Shown here in pieces: positions 15,607 to 24,098 of a DNA stretch of 27,546 nt. Made by a program: the position numbers and the translations under genes. The notes under the pieces are model-generated. The model saw nothing but the letters and a program-made list of their open reading frames with translations, made no database searches and was not told where the DNA came from. The stretch is from contig JACNLR010000066.1 of the NCBI GenBank assembly GCA_014381385.1, positions 1 through 27,546 on the forward strand, given 5' to 3'. Each line of letters begins with the position of its first letter. Positions within the stretch are counted from its first letter, which is position 1. This DNA comes from Planctomycetota bacterium (GTDB lineage Bacteria; Planctomycetota; Phycisphaerae; Phycisphaerales; SM1A02).

Positions 15607-17790
15607 ATGCCAGCACCCCCAATAAAACAATTTGGAACACCAAATCGCCCGATGCCAAAAGGTCGCGCTATCGACCCTGTTCGAGTACTGCGACGGTATT
15701 GGAAGGGGATACCGATCTGGGGAATTATTGGAGCAATTGTAGGGACAGGTTCTTTTTTCGTCTTGGCCAAAGTGTATCCACTCTATACCGCCGAAGTGAT
15801 GCTTGAAGTGAGGCCTGGTTTGGTAGATGCTACTGAAATATCAACCACCGAAGCAATTAACGACAAGATGGTTGAGCGGGTAGCTGCTACGCAGACCTTT
15901 ATCATAAAGGGACGGCTCATTTTGACTGAGGCAGTGGAAGACAGGACGATGAATGAAACCACTTGGATTCAACATTTTATAGATGCAGAGAGCGGCTTAC
16001 TTCTAGTTGATAAGGCTGTTGATGAGTTGGAAGAAGATGTGCGCACCATTATTCGGCGCGGAACAAATCTTTACGGCATAGCATGGTCAAGCCATACCCC
16101 AACGGATGTACCCATCGTAGTGAATGCTATCGCCAGAGCTTATATGCGTAGAACCAAGGAATTAGATGATGAGGGCTTTAGACAAAACGCAGACTTATTT
16201 GAAACCGCTGCTGCCAATCTTAGATTTGCACTAGCTGATCAAGTGGAGGATATACGAGCGTTTATTCAACAAAATGGAATTACAACCCTCGATGATTCGC
16301 GATTCTCGGCTGAAGCATTTCAGTTGCAGCAAATTACAAAAACCCAAACGGATGCTCGGCAGGGTCTTGTAGTAAACCAGCAGGAGTATTCCAAAATAGC
16401 TGCAAAACTCGACGGTACGATGGAACCGACGATGGAAGATCGACTCATTGCTGAAAAAGACCCGATCATACTACGGCAAGAGCAGACCCTTGAAGCATTG
16501 CAAGCAAATTTACGTGCTCTGCGAGAACGCCTTGGTGCTTCACATCCGCAAATCAAAGAAGCTGAAATTGCAGTTAGGGCAACTAAAGATCAAATTGAAG
16601 TAAAACTAGAAACTATTATTAGGCGTAACTTAAATGCAAGGTTGCGTGACTCCATAACTTTAAGAGACCAGCTTATAGCGACCCTTGCACGTTTAGATGG
16701 AGAAATCGAATCTAAAGATGCGATTATGCGTGAGTTAGCGGCAAACCAGTCCACTCTCGAAGGTATGCAGTCGCTTCGTGCAGATACCGAAAATAGATTA
16801 AACGAAAATCAGCGTCTCATTTCTAGCTTGAAACTTATGCAAATGCGCGCAGATGCAGGCAGAGTTCGGAAACTTGCACCCGCACTTGAACCTAGGGAAA
16901 AATCGTTCCCGACACTAGAAATTTTCTTGCCTGCAGGAATTTTCTTTGGAGTTGCACTCTATGTTGGTGTCATTTTCTTGAAAGAGATTACAGATCAGAA
17001 AATACGCAGTGGGAGTGATGTACTCATTATTCCTGGCGCCAAAATTGCAGGCATTCTTCCCGACATAGATGAAGACCCTTCTGGTTTAGAATCACCTGAG
17101 TTAGTATTGTTACACGACAGCGAGTGTGTATTTGCAGAATCCTGTAGGCAAGTTTGGGCGGGCATTAATCGATCAATGCAACAATCAGCGCATCAGACGT
17201 TGCTCGTGCTTTCTGCTGCTCCTGAAGCGGGAACTACGACTGTGATCGGCAATTACGCAGTTGCAGCGCAAGCGTCAGGTGTGCGCACCGTCGTGGTAGA
17301 TTGCAACTTTAGGCGACCAAGTTTGGCTTCAATGTTTGACTACGACGATGCTTCGGACGGTATTGCTGATTTACTTGCCAACAGCGCAGGTTTGGAAGAA
17401 GTTATCCACTCTTCAAATTCTGGCGTAGATGTTATTTCCGCTGGGACGCCTGCTAATCGTCTCTTCCAAAGATTAGGAAGTGAAAAAATGAAAAGCATCC
17501 TCGCTCAGTTACGGGACAAGTATGATTTAGTTATTATCGATGCTCCTCCGTCAATCGTCGCTGGCGACGCAGTTTTGCTTGCCAATATGGTTGATGCTAT
17601 CACGTTGGTTGTACAGAGTGACAGAGATGAGCGTGGCCTCGTTGCTAGAGTACTACGCGAACTCGGCGAAAGTAGGGGCGAGGTGTTAGGCGTAACCCTC
17701 AATGCAGCTGTTGGTACAGTTGGTGGCTACTTCCGCAAGAATTATCTTGCAATGGTTACCTATTCAGAGCAGGAAGACGACGACGAGTAA
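15607..17790 (+). CDS. Wzc-like polysaccharide co-polymerase with degenerate BY-kinase domain
   Basis: This is an inner-membrane chain-length regulator of 727 residues. A Wzz domain starts at about residue 24 with a first membrane helix (about 35-56), followed by a long periplasmic coiled-coil stretch. A second helix (about 437-458) leads to a cytoplasmic kinase-like domain (about 500-727). The expected Walker A GxGK[S/T]T reads PEAGTTT (539-545), so Thr543 occupies the catalytic lysine position. Walker A' Asp565 (VVVDCNFRRPS) and Walker B Asp645 (LVIIDAPP) are kept. The tail has three tyrosines (GGYFRKNYLAMVTY) and an acidic end. It probably regulates polymer length, but tyrosine kinase activity is doubtful. 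AGAGGAAAG six bases before ATG 15607 is a strong ribosome-binding site. Confidence 0.9.
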   Translation: MPAPPIKQFGTPNRPMPKGRAIDPVRVLRRYWKGIPIWGIIGAIVGTGSFFVLAKVYPLYTAEVMLEVRPGLVDATEISTTEAINDKMVERVAATQTFIIKGRLILTEAVEDRTMNETTWIQHFIDAESGLLLVDKAVDELEEDVRTIIRRGTNLYGIAWSSHTPTDVPIVVNAIARAYMRRTKELDDEGFRQNADLFETAAANLRFALADQVEDIRAFIQQNGITTLDDSRFSAEAFQLQQITKTQTDARQGLVVNQQEYSKIAAKLDGTMEPTMEDRLIAEKDPIILRQEQTLEALQANLRALRERLGASHPQIKEAEIAVRATKDQIEVKLETIIRRNLNARLRDSITLRDQLIATLARLDGEIESKDAIMRELAANQSTLEGMQSLRADTENRLNENQRLISSLKLMQMRADAGRVRKLAPALEPREKSFPTLEIFLPAGIFFGVALYVGVIFLKEITDQKIRSGSDVLIIPGAKIAGILPDIDEDPSGLESPELVLLHDSECVFAESCRQVWAGINRSMQQSAHQTLLVLSAAPEAGTTTVIGNYAVAAQASGVRTVVVDCNFRRPSLASMFDYDDASDGIADLLANSAGLEEVIHSSNSGVDVISAGTPANRLFQRLGSEKMKSILAQLRDKYDLVIIDAPPSIVAGDAVLLANMVDAITLVVQSDRDERGLVARVLRELGESRGEVLGVTLNAAVGTVGGYFRKNYLAMVTYSEQEDDDE

Positions 17791-17796
17791 AAAATC

Positions 17797-19065
17797 ATGT
17801 TGCAACTTGATCTTGCAGAGCCGTTTATCCAGACTGGGTGGTTTCCTTTTTTACTTCGGTTTTGGCCTGTCTTGTGCATTGCTTTTTTTGTGTCTCTATT
17901 CGCAACACCCGTACTGCGTTTTGTTGCAAGGAAAACCGGCGTAGTTGATCGACCAGACGAAGCACGAAAATTACATACAAAGCCGATAGCCTATTTAGGT
18001 GGCGTCGCAGTATTTGTTTCTATTGTTGCAGGAGTTATTGCAAGTTACTTTCTAGTCAAGGTACCTATGGTATATCAGCCATTTCCAGTTGTTGTGCTTG
18101 TGGGCATGTGTGCAATTGGATTAACTGGTCTTGCTGATGATATATTTGAATATTTTGACCCTTGGTGGAAAGTTGCAGGTCAATTAGTCGCTGCGGCTGC
18201 AATGGCACAACAGGGAGTAGGAACTCGCGTTGCAGAGGGATTTATGCGGGGCGTTCTTGGCATTTCTGAATCTATTTGCAACTACCCGCTTGTCGAAGCC
18301 GGTGCTTTTATGCCCGACCCAATAACCTTAACGATGATAACTGGAGTCATTATTATCGTAATTTTTGTATTGGGTGCTTGTAATGCCGCAAACTTACTTG
18401 ATGGTCTGGACGGTTTACTTTCTGGTGTTGTCGCGATTACTTGTATTGGCTTCATAGCGATCAGTGTGCTCATTGCGATGAATATGACGCCAGAAGATTT
18501 GCAAAATATAGCAAAACGACTACCGAAGAATTTATTTCTCTCTAATCGTGGAGAAAGCATTACGTTGATTGGTGCGAATATTGTTTTGGGCTTATCAGTC
18601 CTTGGAGCTGTTCTTGGATTCTTAGTGTACAATTTTAATCCTGCATCTATTTTCCTTGGAGATGCAGGCAGTTTACTGCTTGGCTATTTGTGCATTGTTA
18701 TGGTACTTATGCTTGGAGAAAGCGGCCAAACATATATTGTCGTTGCTGGTCTGATTGTATTTGCGCTACCAATTTTAGACACTCTGCTTGCAATTATCCG
18801 TAGAAAGATGGCGGGTAAACCTATGTCTGAACCAGACTCAAACCATATTCATCACATTATTAAACGCACCTTGCACAGCGTAAAGTTGACTGTGTTGTCG
18901 CTCTATGGAATTTCGATGATATTTTGCATGCTTGGCGTCGCGCTTGTATACGCGCATATAACAGAGTCAATACGTGCGTGGGTTATATACCTCGTGGCGA
19001 CTATTATTTTTGGAGGCATTAGTTTACTAGCATTACATGCCGCTAGAAGACACGAAATAGGATGA
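17797..19065 (+). CDS. WecA/TagO-like undecaprenyl-phosphate sugar-1-phosphate transferase
   Basis: This is an integral membrane enzyme of the PNPT family (MraY, WecA, TagO). It would start glycan synthesis by moving a HexNAc-1-phosphate from UDP-sugar to undecaprenyl phosphate. All family motifs are visible: KLHTKPIAYLGG near the N-terminus, the Asp114-Asp115 pair (GLADDIFEY), NAANLLDGLDGL with Asp202 and Asp205, GDAGS at 289, and the WecA-branch NHIHH (His350, His352, His353). Around 10-11 membrane segments are expected over 422 residues. It starts six bases after the Wzc-like gene and overlaps the phosphatase start by four bases (ATGA). This placement makes it the likely first transferase of the exopolysaccharide pathway here. 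The exact sugar is not readable. Confidence 0.9.
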   Translation: MLQLDLAEPFIQTGWFPFLLRFWPVLCIAFFVSLFATPVLRFVARKTGVVDRPDEARKLHTKPIAYLGGVAVFVSIVAGVIASYFLVKVPMVYQPFPVVVLVGMCAIGLTGLADDIFEYFDPWWKVAGQLVAAAAMAQQGVGTRVAEGFMRGVLGISESICNYPLVEAGAFMPDPITLTMITGVIIIVIFVLGACNAANLLDGLDGLLSGVVAITCIGFIAISVLIAMNMTPEDLQNIAKRLPKNLFLSNRGESITLIGANIVLGLSVLGAVLGFLVYNFNPASIFLGDAGSLLLGYLCIVMVLMLGESGQTYIVVAGLIVFALPILDTLLAIIRRKMAGKPMSEPDSNHIHHIIKRTLHSVKLTVLSLYGISMIFCMLGVALVYAHITESIRAWVIYLVATIIFGGISLLALHAARRHEIG

Positions 19066-19529
19066 GTGGCGTACCAACAAAAGTATTGTTCGTTTGCATG
19101 GGGAATATATGTAGGTCACCAGCTGCAGAATGCTTCTTTACAAATGCATTAGAGAAAGAGGGAAAGGGAGAGTCATTTCTAGTAGATTCAGCTGGGACGG
19201 GTGGGTGGCATGCTGGTGCAAACCCCGACAGTCGGATGCGGGCTGCTGCAAAAAATGAGGGTATCGAAATCACTGGAAGTGCAAGGCAAGTTACTACGAG
19301 CGATTTTGAAACGTTCGATTTTGTCTTTTGCATGGACAAAGACAACTTCACGGAACTTTTGGCGATGGGAGCCAATCCTGCAAAAACACACTTATTTCTG
19401 CCTTTTGTTGGATATGGACAATCTAGTGAAGTCCCAGACCCTTATTATGGTGGTGAAGACGGCTTTCAAGATGTTGTAATTCTCATCCGCGACGCTGCAA
19501 CAAAATTAGCGCTGAAACTTTGCGCTTGA
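19062..19529 (+). CDS. Low-molecular-weight protein tyrosine phosphatase
   Basis: A cytoplasmic phosphatase of 155 residues, normal family length. The catalytic P-loop CX5RS is complete (Cys12, Arg18, Ser19 in VCMGNICRSPAAE), and the general-acid loop Asp126-Pro is present in VPDPYYGG. In capsule and exopolysaccharide loci this family (Wzb type) removes phosphate from the tyrosine-rich tail of Wzc. The ATGA overlap with the WecA-like gene shows tight translational coupling to the polysaccharide operon. Because the neighbouring Wzc-like protein lacks the Walker A lysine, the true substrate may be phosphorylated by another kinase or be a different protein. It is the last gene of the run before serA, which follows 17 bases later. 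Confidence 0.93.
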   Translation: MSGVPTKVLFVCMGNICRSPAAECFFTNALEKEGKGESFLVDSAGTGGWHAGANPDSRMRAAAKNEGIEITGSARQVTTSDFETFDFVFCMDKDNFTELLAMGANPAKTHLFLPFVGYGQSSEVPDPYYGGEDGFQDVVILIRDAATKLALKLCA

Positions 19530-19546
19530 ATTGTTAAAATACGGGG

Positions 19547-20812
19547 ATGTCAAATCAAACATTGGAAAATGCAACTCGCGATTCGCTGAGCGACCCCCAG
19601 TTGGCGGTGGTGCTATTGGCAGATTCTTTTCGTCCAAGGGGACTTGAAGCGCTTGAATCTTTGGGATGCGAAGTAATTCTTGACCCATCACTTAAAGACG
19701 ACGCACTGGTCGAAGCTATCGCAAATACAAACCCAGATATACTCGTTGTTCGCTCAACAAAAATAACGGCTCAAATGCTCGATGCATCAGAAAACCTTAG
19801 CGTAGTGATTCGCGCAGGGGCTGGGTACGACACCATAGATGTAGAAGCGGCTTCCAAAAGAGGAATTTTTGTAGCTAACTGTCCAAATAAAAACGCAATT
19901 GCAGTCGCAGAACTGACATGGGCTCTCATTTTGTCATGCGATAGAAAGGTGCCAGATCAAGTTACTGATTTGCGCAATGGGAAATGGAATAAGAAAGAGT
20001 ACGCCAAGGCAAACGGATTACACGGACGTACATTAGGCGTAATTGGTCTTGGCGGGATTGGAAAAGAAGTAATCCAGCGCGGCGCAGCCTTTGGAATGAA
20101 TATTATTGCGTGGTCGAGATCTCTTACTGATGAAAGTGCAGCAGAACTCGGAATACATCGATGTGATAGTTTATTGAATTTGGCGAAAATGTCTGATGTA
20201 GTCACGATTCATCTCGCTTCGACACCAGAGACGAAAAACATTATTGACGAATTGTTCCTAGATACGATGCAAGATGGAGCAATACTCATAAACACAAGTC
20301 GCGGCGATATTATCGATGAGCAGGCGCTCATTGCTGCAACCCAAGAGAAGGGATTGTGCGTCGGTCTAGATGTGTACAAAGGCGAACCTTCTTCTGGAGA
20401 GGCTGAATTTACTCCCGAGATCGTACAAAGTCCAGTTGCGTATGGGACACACCACGTAGGTGCTTCAACAATGCAGGCGCAAGATGCAATTGCTATGGAA
20501 GCAGTACGAATAATCGAAACTTACGTTACTTCTGGCGAAGTTCTAAATGGCGTGAACAGGGCAAAGTCTACACCAGCCAAAGCGCTGATTTCTGTACGCC
20601 ATTTAAATATTCCAGGAGTTTTGGCGCATATTTTCGAATCAATTAGTCATTCTGGAGTGAACGTAGAAGAAATGGAGAACATTATCTACGAAGGTGCACA
20701 AGCAGCATGTGCTCGAATCCAACTTGACGAAATGCCAACGCGTGAACAAATTGAAAAAATACGTGACAACAATAACGTATTGTCTGTCACAGTTTCTACC
20801 ATTGAACCGTAA
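19547..20812 (+). CDS. serA: D-3-phosphoglycerate dehydrogenase with C-terminal ACT domain
   Basis: This enzyme catalyses the first step of the phosphorylated serine pathway: NAD-dependent oxidation of 3-phosphoglycerate to 3-phosphohydroxypyruvate. The substrate/nucleotide-binding halves of the D-2-hydroxyacid dehydrogenase fold are complete: RAGAGYDTID, the NAD-binding LGVIGLGGIGKEV, and catalytic Arg252 (NTSRGD), Glu280 (KGEP) and His303 (THHVGAST). Residues from about 345 form an ACT-like domain (HLNIPGVLAHIFESISHSGV), which in this family binds serine or aids oligomerisation. At 421 residues it is close to the E. coli size. A short purine-rich stretch (ACGGGG) precedes the ATG. serC follows nine bases later, so the two form an operon, possibly read through from the polysaccharide genes. 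Confidence 0.93.
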   Translation: MSNQTLENATRDSLSDPQLAVVLLADSFRPRGLEALESLGCEVILDPSLKDDALVEAIANTNPDILVVRSTKITAQMLDASENLSVVIRAGAGYDTIDVEAASKRGIFVANCPNKNAIAVAELTWALILSCDRKVPDQVTDLRNGKWNKKEYAKANGLHGRTLGVIGLGGIGKEVIQRGAAFGMNIIAWSRSLTDESAAELGIHRCDSLLNLAKMSDVVTIHLASTPETKNIIDELFLDTMQDGAILINTSRGDIIDEQALIAATQEKGLCVGLDVYKGEPSSGEAEFTPEIVQSPVAYGTHHVGASTMQAQDAIAMEAVRIIETYVTSGEVLNGVNRAKSTPAKALISVRHLNIPGVLAHIFESISHSGVNVEEMENIIYEGAQAACARIQLDEMPTREQIEKIRDNNNVLSVTVSTIEP

Positions 20813-20821
20813 AGAGATACC

Positions 20822-21916
20822 ATGACAACGACAACAGGCGACAGAATTCTAAACTTTTCGGCGGGCCCTGCAACTTTACCAGAACCGGTTTTGCGTCAAG
20901 CACAAACCGACCTATGGAATATAGATGGTAGTGGTATTGGAATTTGCGAACACAGCCATCGAGGGCCTGTCTTTGATACTGTGCTCCAAGAAACTGTAGA
21001 AGATTGCAGGAAGGTTGGCAATATTCCTGATGAATTTGAAATTCTCTTTTTGCAAGGTGGCGCGTCTCTTCAGTTTGCTATGCTTGCAATGAATTTTATA
21101 GGCGATGGACAAACTGCGAATTATCTTGATACTGGAGTATGGACTACCAAGGCAATAAAAGAAGCGAAAAAGATTGGCAATGTGCATGTTGCTTTCGATG
21201 GTTCAACGTGCAACTACGACCACTGTCCCCAAGACAATGAAATTGATGCGATTGACGGTGCTTCGTATATGCATTATTGCTCAAATAACACGATATACGG
21301 AACGCGCTTTGCAAACGCACCAACAAGCAACGCCCCGATGATTTGTGACATGAGCTCAGATATATTTTCGCGTGCAATCAACTGGAAAAACCATGACATG
21401 GTGTATGCAGGTGCACAAAAAAACCTCGGTCCCTCGGGCACGGTGCTTGTAGTAATCAAGAAGACTCTGCTTGATGCTTGCCCGTCTGGTTTGCCCTCCA
21501 CACTGGATTACAGTGCAATTGCCGCAAAGGGATCTCGTTTGAATACTCCTCCAACATTTGGCATTTACTTGATGGGACAAGTCTTCAAATGGATTTTAGC
21601 TGAAGGTGGATTGCGAGAAATGGAATTGCGTAACGAGCGAAAGGCTGGAATGATTTATCATGCCCTTGACTCAAACAGCGATTTTTATACGACCTTCGCA
21701 AGAGAGTGTTGTCGATCACGGATGAATATTGCATTCAAAACACGTTCTCCAGAATTAGACGCCTCTTTTTTGGAAGAATCTGCAAAACTAGGGATGTCTG
21801 GTTTAAAAGGGCATCGTGACCTTGGTGGATTGCGATCGTCAATTTATAACGCGTTCCCAGAAGATGGTTGCGCCCGTTTTGCGGAATTTTTAGAGTCTTT
21901 CGCTGCTACCCATTAG
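20822..21916 (+). CDS. serC: Phosphoserine aminotransferase
   Basis: This PLP enzyme converts 3-phosphohydroxypyruvate and glutamate to phosphoserine and 2-oxoglutarate; family members can also act in pyridoxine synthesis. The N-terminus LNFSAGPATLPEPVL is diagnostic, followed by EHSHRGPVF and the FLQGGASLQF phosphate-binding loop. Lys200 in YAGAQKNLGPSG is the PLP lysine. The C-terminal domain includes KGHRDLGGLRSSIYNA with the conserved RSSIYN. Length (364) is normal for the family. It is nine bases downstream of serA. Its stop codon TAG (21914-21916) interlocks with the stop codon of the convergent DUF1015 gene. No serB-type phosphoserine phosphatase is present in the window. Confidence 0.95.
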   Translation: MTTTTGDRILNFSAGPATLPEPVLRQAQTDLWNIDGSGIGICEHSHRGPVFDTVLQETVEDCRKVGNIPDEFEILFLQGGASLQFAMLAMNFIGDGQTANYLDTGVWTTKAIKEAKKIGNVHVAFDGSTCNYDHCPQDNEIDAIDGASYMHYCSNNTIYGTRFANAPTSNAPMICDMSSDIFSRAINWKNHDMVYAGAQKNLGPSGTVLVVIKKTLLDACPSGLPSTLDYSAIAAKGSRLNTPPTFGIYLMGQVFKWILAEGGLREMELRNERKAGMIYHALDSNSDFYTTFARECCRSRMNIAFKTRSPELDASFLEESAKLGMSGLKGHRDLGGLRSSIYNAFPEDGCARFAEFLESFAATH

Positions 21917-23148
21917 TGCAATTCATGCACAAATAAACCGCTTCGCAATTTGGGTTCAAACCACGTTGATTTTGGTGGCATGATGAGACCTGCATCTGCT
22001 ACCTCGAGAAGTTGTTCAATAGTTGTGTGATACATCGAGAATGCAACTGCGGCTGCACCAGAGTCAACTCGTTTTTCAAGTGCGTCTGTACCGCGGATGC
22101 CTCCAATGAAATCAATCCGCGTGTCGCTTCGTGGATCGCCTATTCCAAGGAGCGGTGCAAGTATTCGTTGTTGGAGTAAATCGACATCAAGCGAAGCAAT
22201 TGGATTTGAATAATCAATATCTCGAAAATGGAACGTATACCAACCATACGCCACGCCGAAGTAGACGCAGCAAGAGCCAGAGGCGCTTGGAGTAGGCGAT
22301 TCAGTTTTTACGAAGTCGCCAATGACTTGGAGTTTTTGCATGATTTCTTCGGGTGTATTACCTTGAAGGTCTGCGACAACTCGATTGTATGGAAGGATGT
22401 TGAGTTGCTCGGCTGGAAACAAAACAGTGAGAAACCAATTGTATTCTTCGCTGCCATCGTGTTCTGGATTATTCTCTTTGAGCGAAACAGCAGCCCGTGC
22501 AGCGCTCGCACTACGGTGGTGTCCATCTGCGACATACGCAACGTCAATTGCTTTGCACGCATTTAATATTGCATCTTCGTGTTCTACTCGCCATCCTGTG
22601 TGCATAACACCATCATCTGCAACGAAATGAAACAACGGTCGTTTATTCATTTCATCATCAATTATGGTGTTCAGTTCTTCCTTGCCCTTATACGTGAGAA
22701 AGACTGGGCCGGAATTTGCATGAATGCCAAGAACATGGTTCGTTCTATCGTCTTCTTTGACTTGCCGAGTATTTTCGTGTTTGCGTATTACATTATCGTT
22801 GTAATCGTCCACGTGACAACATGCAACAAGACCAACTTGTTGATGGTCACCCATACACTGGCGATACAAGTAAAGGGCGGGGTCTTTGTCTTGAACAAGC
22901 GCGCCGATGTCACGCAACCTCCTGTAATTTTCATTCGCCTTGGCGTAGACAGCACCATCGTACGGTGAAATTGATGGGTCTAAATCAATTTCACTTCGGA
23001 CGACATGCATGAAACTGTCCTCGTTTTGCTTCCCAATTTCCGCAGCTTCATCTCGGTTTACAACGTCATACGGTACGGATGCAACGCGAGTAGCGTCTGA
23101 AGTAGTGGGGTGGACAGCATGAAATGGTCTAATTCGTAGGGATGGCAT
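21913..23148 (-). CDS. DUF1015-family protein (candidate serine-metabolism partner)
   Basis: A 411-residue soluble protein matching DUF1015: the N-terminus LRIRPFHAVHP with VASVPYDVVNRDEA, a central region HENTRQVKEDDRTNHV, then YVADGHHRSASAA with the family's DGHHR motif (residues 208-212), and FLTVLFPAEQLNILPYNRVV. The biochemical function is not established to my knowledge. DUF1015 genes occur beside serA and aminotransferase genes in other bacteria, and I recall a distant ParB/serine-kinase-like fold suggestion; both points need checking. Here it is convergent with serC, sharing the bases TTAG between stop codons. A 10-bp palindrome CTCAATTGAG (23161-23170) lies 13 bases upstream of the start and may be an operator or chance. 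Confidence 0.8.
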   Translation of the reverse strand: MPSLRIRPFHAVHPTTSDATRVASVPYDVVNRDEAAEIGKQNEDSFMHVVRSEIDLDPSISPYDGAVYAKANENYRRLRDIGALVQDKDPALYLYRQCMGDHQQVGLVACCHVDDYNDNVIRKHENTRQVKEDDRTNHVLGIHANSGPVFLTYKGKEELNTIIDDEMNKRPLFHFVADDGVMHTGWRVEHEDAILNACKAIDVAYVADGHHRSASAARAAVSLKENNPEHDGSEEYNWFLTVLFPAEQLNILPYNRVVADLQGNTPEEIMQKLQVIGDFVKTESPTPSASGSCCVYFGVAYGWYTFHFRDIDYSNPIASLDVDLLQQRILAPLLGIGDPRSDTRIDFIGGIRGTDALEKRVDSGAAAVAFSMYHTTIEQLLEVADAGLIMPPKSTWFEPKLRSGLFVHELH

Positions 23149-23430
23149 GTGGGAAGTGTACTCAATTGAGAAAATGGGAAAGGAAGTTGGGTTATGACTG
23201 CTTCTCTACATTGCAGCAATTATTTGACTCATTTTACCTACTTCTGACCCCGATGATTGCTATGCAGCAACGCCTTTTGCCATCCGGAAGAGCATGGCAA
23301 GAGGATGAGTCGCTGCAATCTTGCCGCTTGGATGGCAGCAGGATCCCGAGGTTCGAGATCGCCGTGATCTTGATCGAATCACCCCACCCCACGCAATCCA
23401 TGTCTGATTGCATTTACAGGGAACAATCGT
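23149..23430. other. Intergenic region with a structured leader before the pseudopilin gene
   Basis: These 282 bases separate the DUF1015 gene (minus) and the GspG-like gene (plus) and should hold both promoters. No gene is convincing. A two-tier hairpin at 23263-23317 is listed separately. It is followed by smaller inverted repeats: TGCC/GGCA at about 23322-23335 and AGATC/GATCT around 23358-23374. AGGGAA upstream of ATG 23431 serves as the ribosome-binding site. A TTGACT at 23224-23229 could be a -35 box, but no matching -10 box stands at the right spacing. Confidence 0.5.
23263..23317 (+). other. Candidate structured RNA element (two stacked stems)
   Basis: The outer stem TGCAGC/GCTGCA (23263-23268 with 23312-23317) has six perfect pairs. 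The inner stem CCTTTTGCCAT/ATGGCAAGAGG (23273-23283 with 23294-23304) has eleven pairs including one G-T wobble, closed by a ten-base loop CCGGAAGAGC. Asymmetric internal loops (AACG and ATGAGTC) separate them. It lies about 115 bases upstream of the GspG-like start, so it could be a 5' leader element. It matches no riboswitch consensus I know, including the c-di-GMP classes. Whether it is transcribed is unknown. Confidence 0.35.
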
Positions 23431-23865
23431 ATGAACACAATTACACCAACAAACACAAACATCATTCGACGCGGATTTACACTGATTGAAATCCTGATTG
23501 TCGTCGTCATTCTGGGAATTTTGGCAGCAGTCGTCGTACCGCAATTTACGAACGCATCTGAAGATGCCAACGATGCAGCTGTTCGAAGCCAACTGCAAAC
23601 CCTCCGAGGACAGATTGAACTGTATCGCGCTCAGGTAGGGTCAGATCCTGACCTGCTCACGGCTGGCTGGGACGATATGATCGAAGGTAACTATCTTATG
23701 GTAGAACCCAAAAATCCACTTACTGAATCCGCAACATCTGGATCTATAGCGGCAGCAGCAGCAGATGGTGTTGCTTGGGTTTGGAAAGATAAGAGCGCAA
23801 CGAATACAACAAAAGGGCTCTTTGCAGGTGATGATTCTGAGGCTTCTTTCCTCTTTGATGAATAA
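23431..23865 (+). CDS. Type II secretion / type IV-like major pseudopilin (GspG-like)
   Basis: A 144-residue prepilin. The class III signal reads IIRRG then FTLIEILIVVVILGILAAVV; prepilin peptidase should cut after Gly15, leaving N-methylated Phe at +1 and Glu at +5. The hydrophobic assembly helix ends at VVPQFTNASEDAND, and AAVRSQLQTLRGQIELYRAQ is the amphipathic helix seen in GspG-type major pseudopilins. The short globular part carries Asp/Glu-rich loops. RBS AGGGAA is well placed. An intrinsic terminator directly after the gene gives it an individually ended transcript, which suits a highly expressed major subunit. A minor pilin is an alternative. Confidence 0.88.
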   Translation: MNTITPTNTNIIRRGFTLIEILIVVVILGILAAVVVPQFTNASEDANDAAVRSQLQTLRGQIELYRAQVGSDPDLLTAGWDDMIEGNYLMVEPKNPLTESATSGSIAAAAADGVAWVWKDKSATNTTKGLFAGDDSEASFLFDE

Positions 23866-23904
23866 AACTCTTTTCCTTCTCGCCTCGGGAAGTATGTAAC
23901 CCCC

Positions 23905-23945
23905 AGCGGGGCAGATGATGGAGGTCATCTGCCCCGCTCTTTTTT
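23905..23945 (+). terminator. Rho-independent terminator after the GspG-like gene
   Basis: A perfect 14-bp GC-rich stem (AGCGGGGCAGATGA with TCATCTGCCCCGCT) closes a six-base loop TGGAGG. It is followed by C and then six T residues. It starts 39 bases after the stop codon. This is the clearest intrinsic terminator in the window and separates the major pseudopilin from the GspH/PilM-P genes. Confidence 0.95.
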
Positions 23946-24098
23946 GTAGGGATTGGTGACGGTCACTTTGAAAGCTGAAATGAACGTCCTATAACGCAAC
24001 CCAAAGGGTAGAAGCGCGAGAAATTCATGGATGCGCTTGTGTTGGTCAAGTATTAGCCCGATGCAAACCTGTGACCCTTTTTGGGTCCATAAAGAACG

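Noticed and set aside
22228..22968. Plus-strand frames antisense to the DUF1015 gene
   Set aside because: The minus-strand frame is complete and family-consistent. The antisense frames show cysteine- and serine-rich shadow composition.
23946..24098. Possible c-di-GMP or other riboswitch before the GspH-like gene
   Set aside because: Only short stems are present (GTGAC/GTCAC, AGCGC/GCGCT, GACCC/GGGTC), with no match to a known aptamer consensus.
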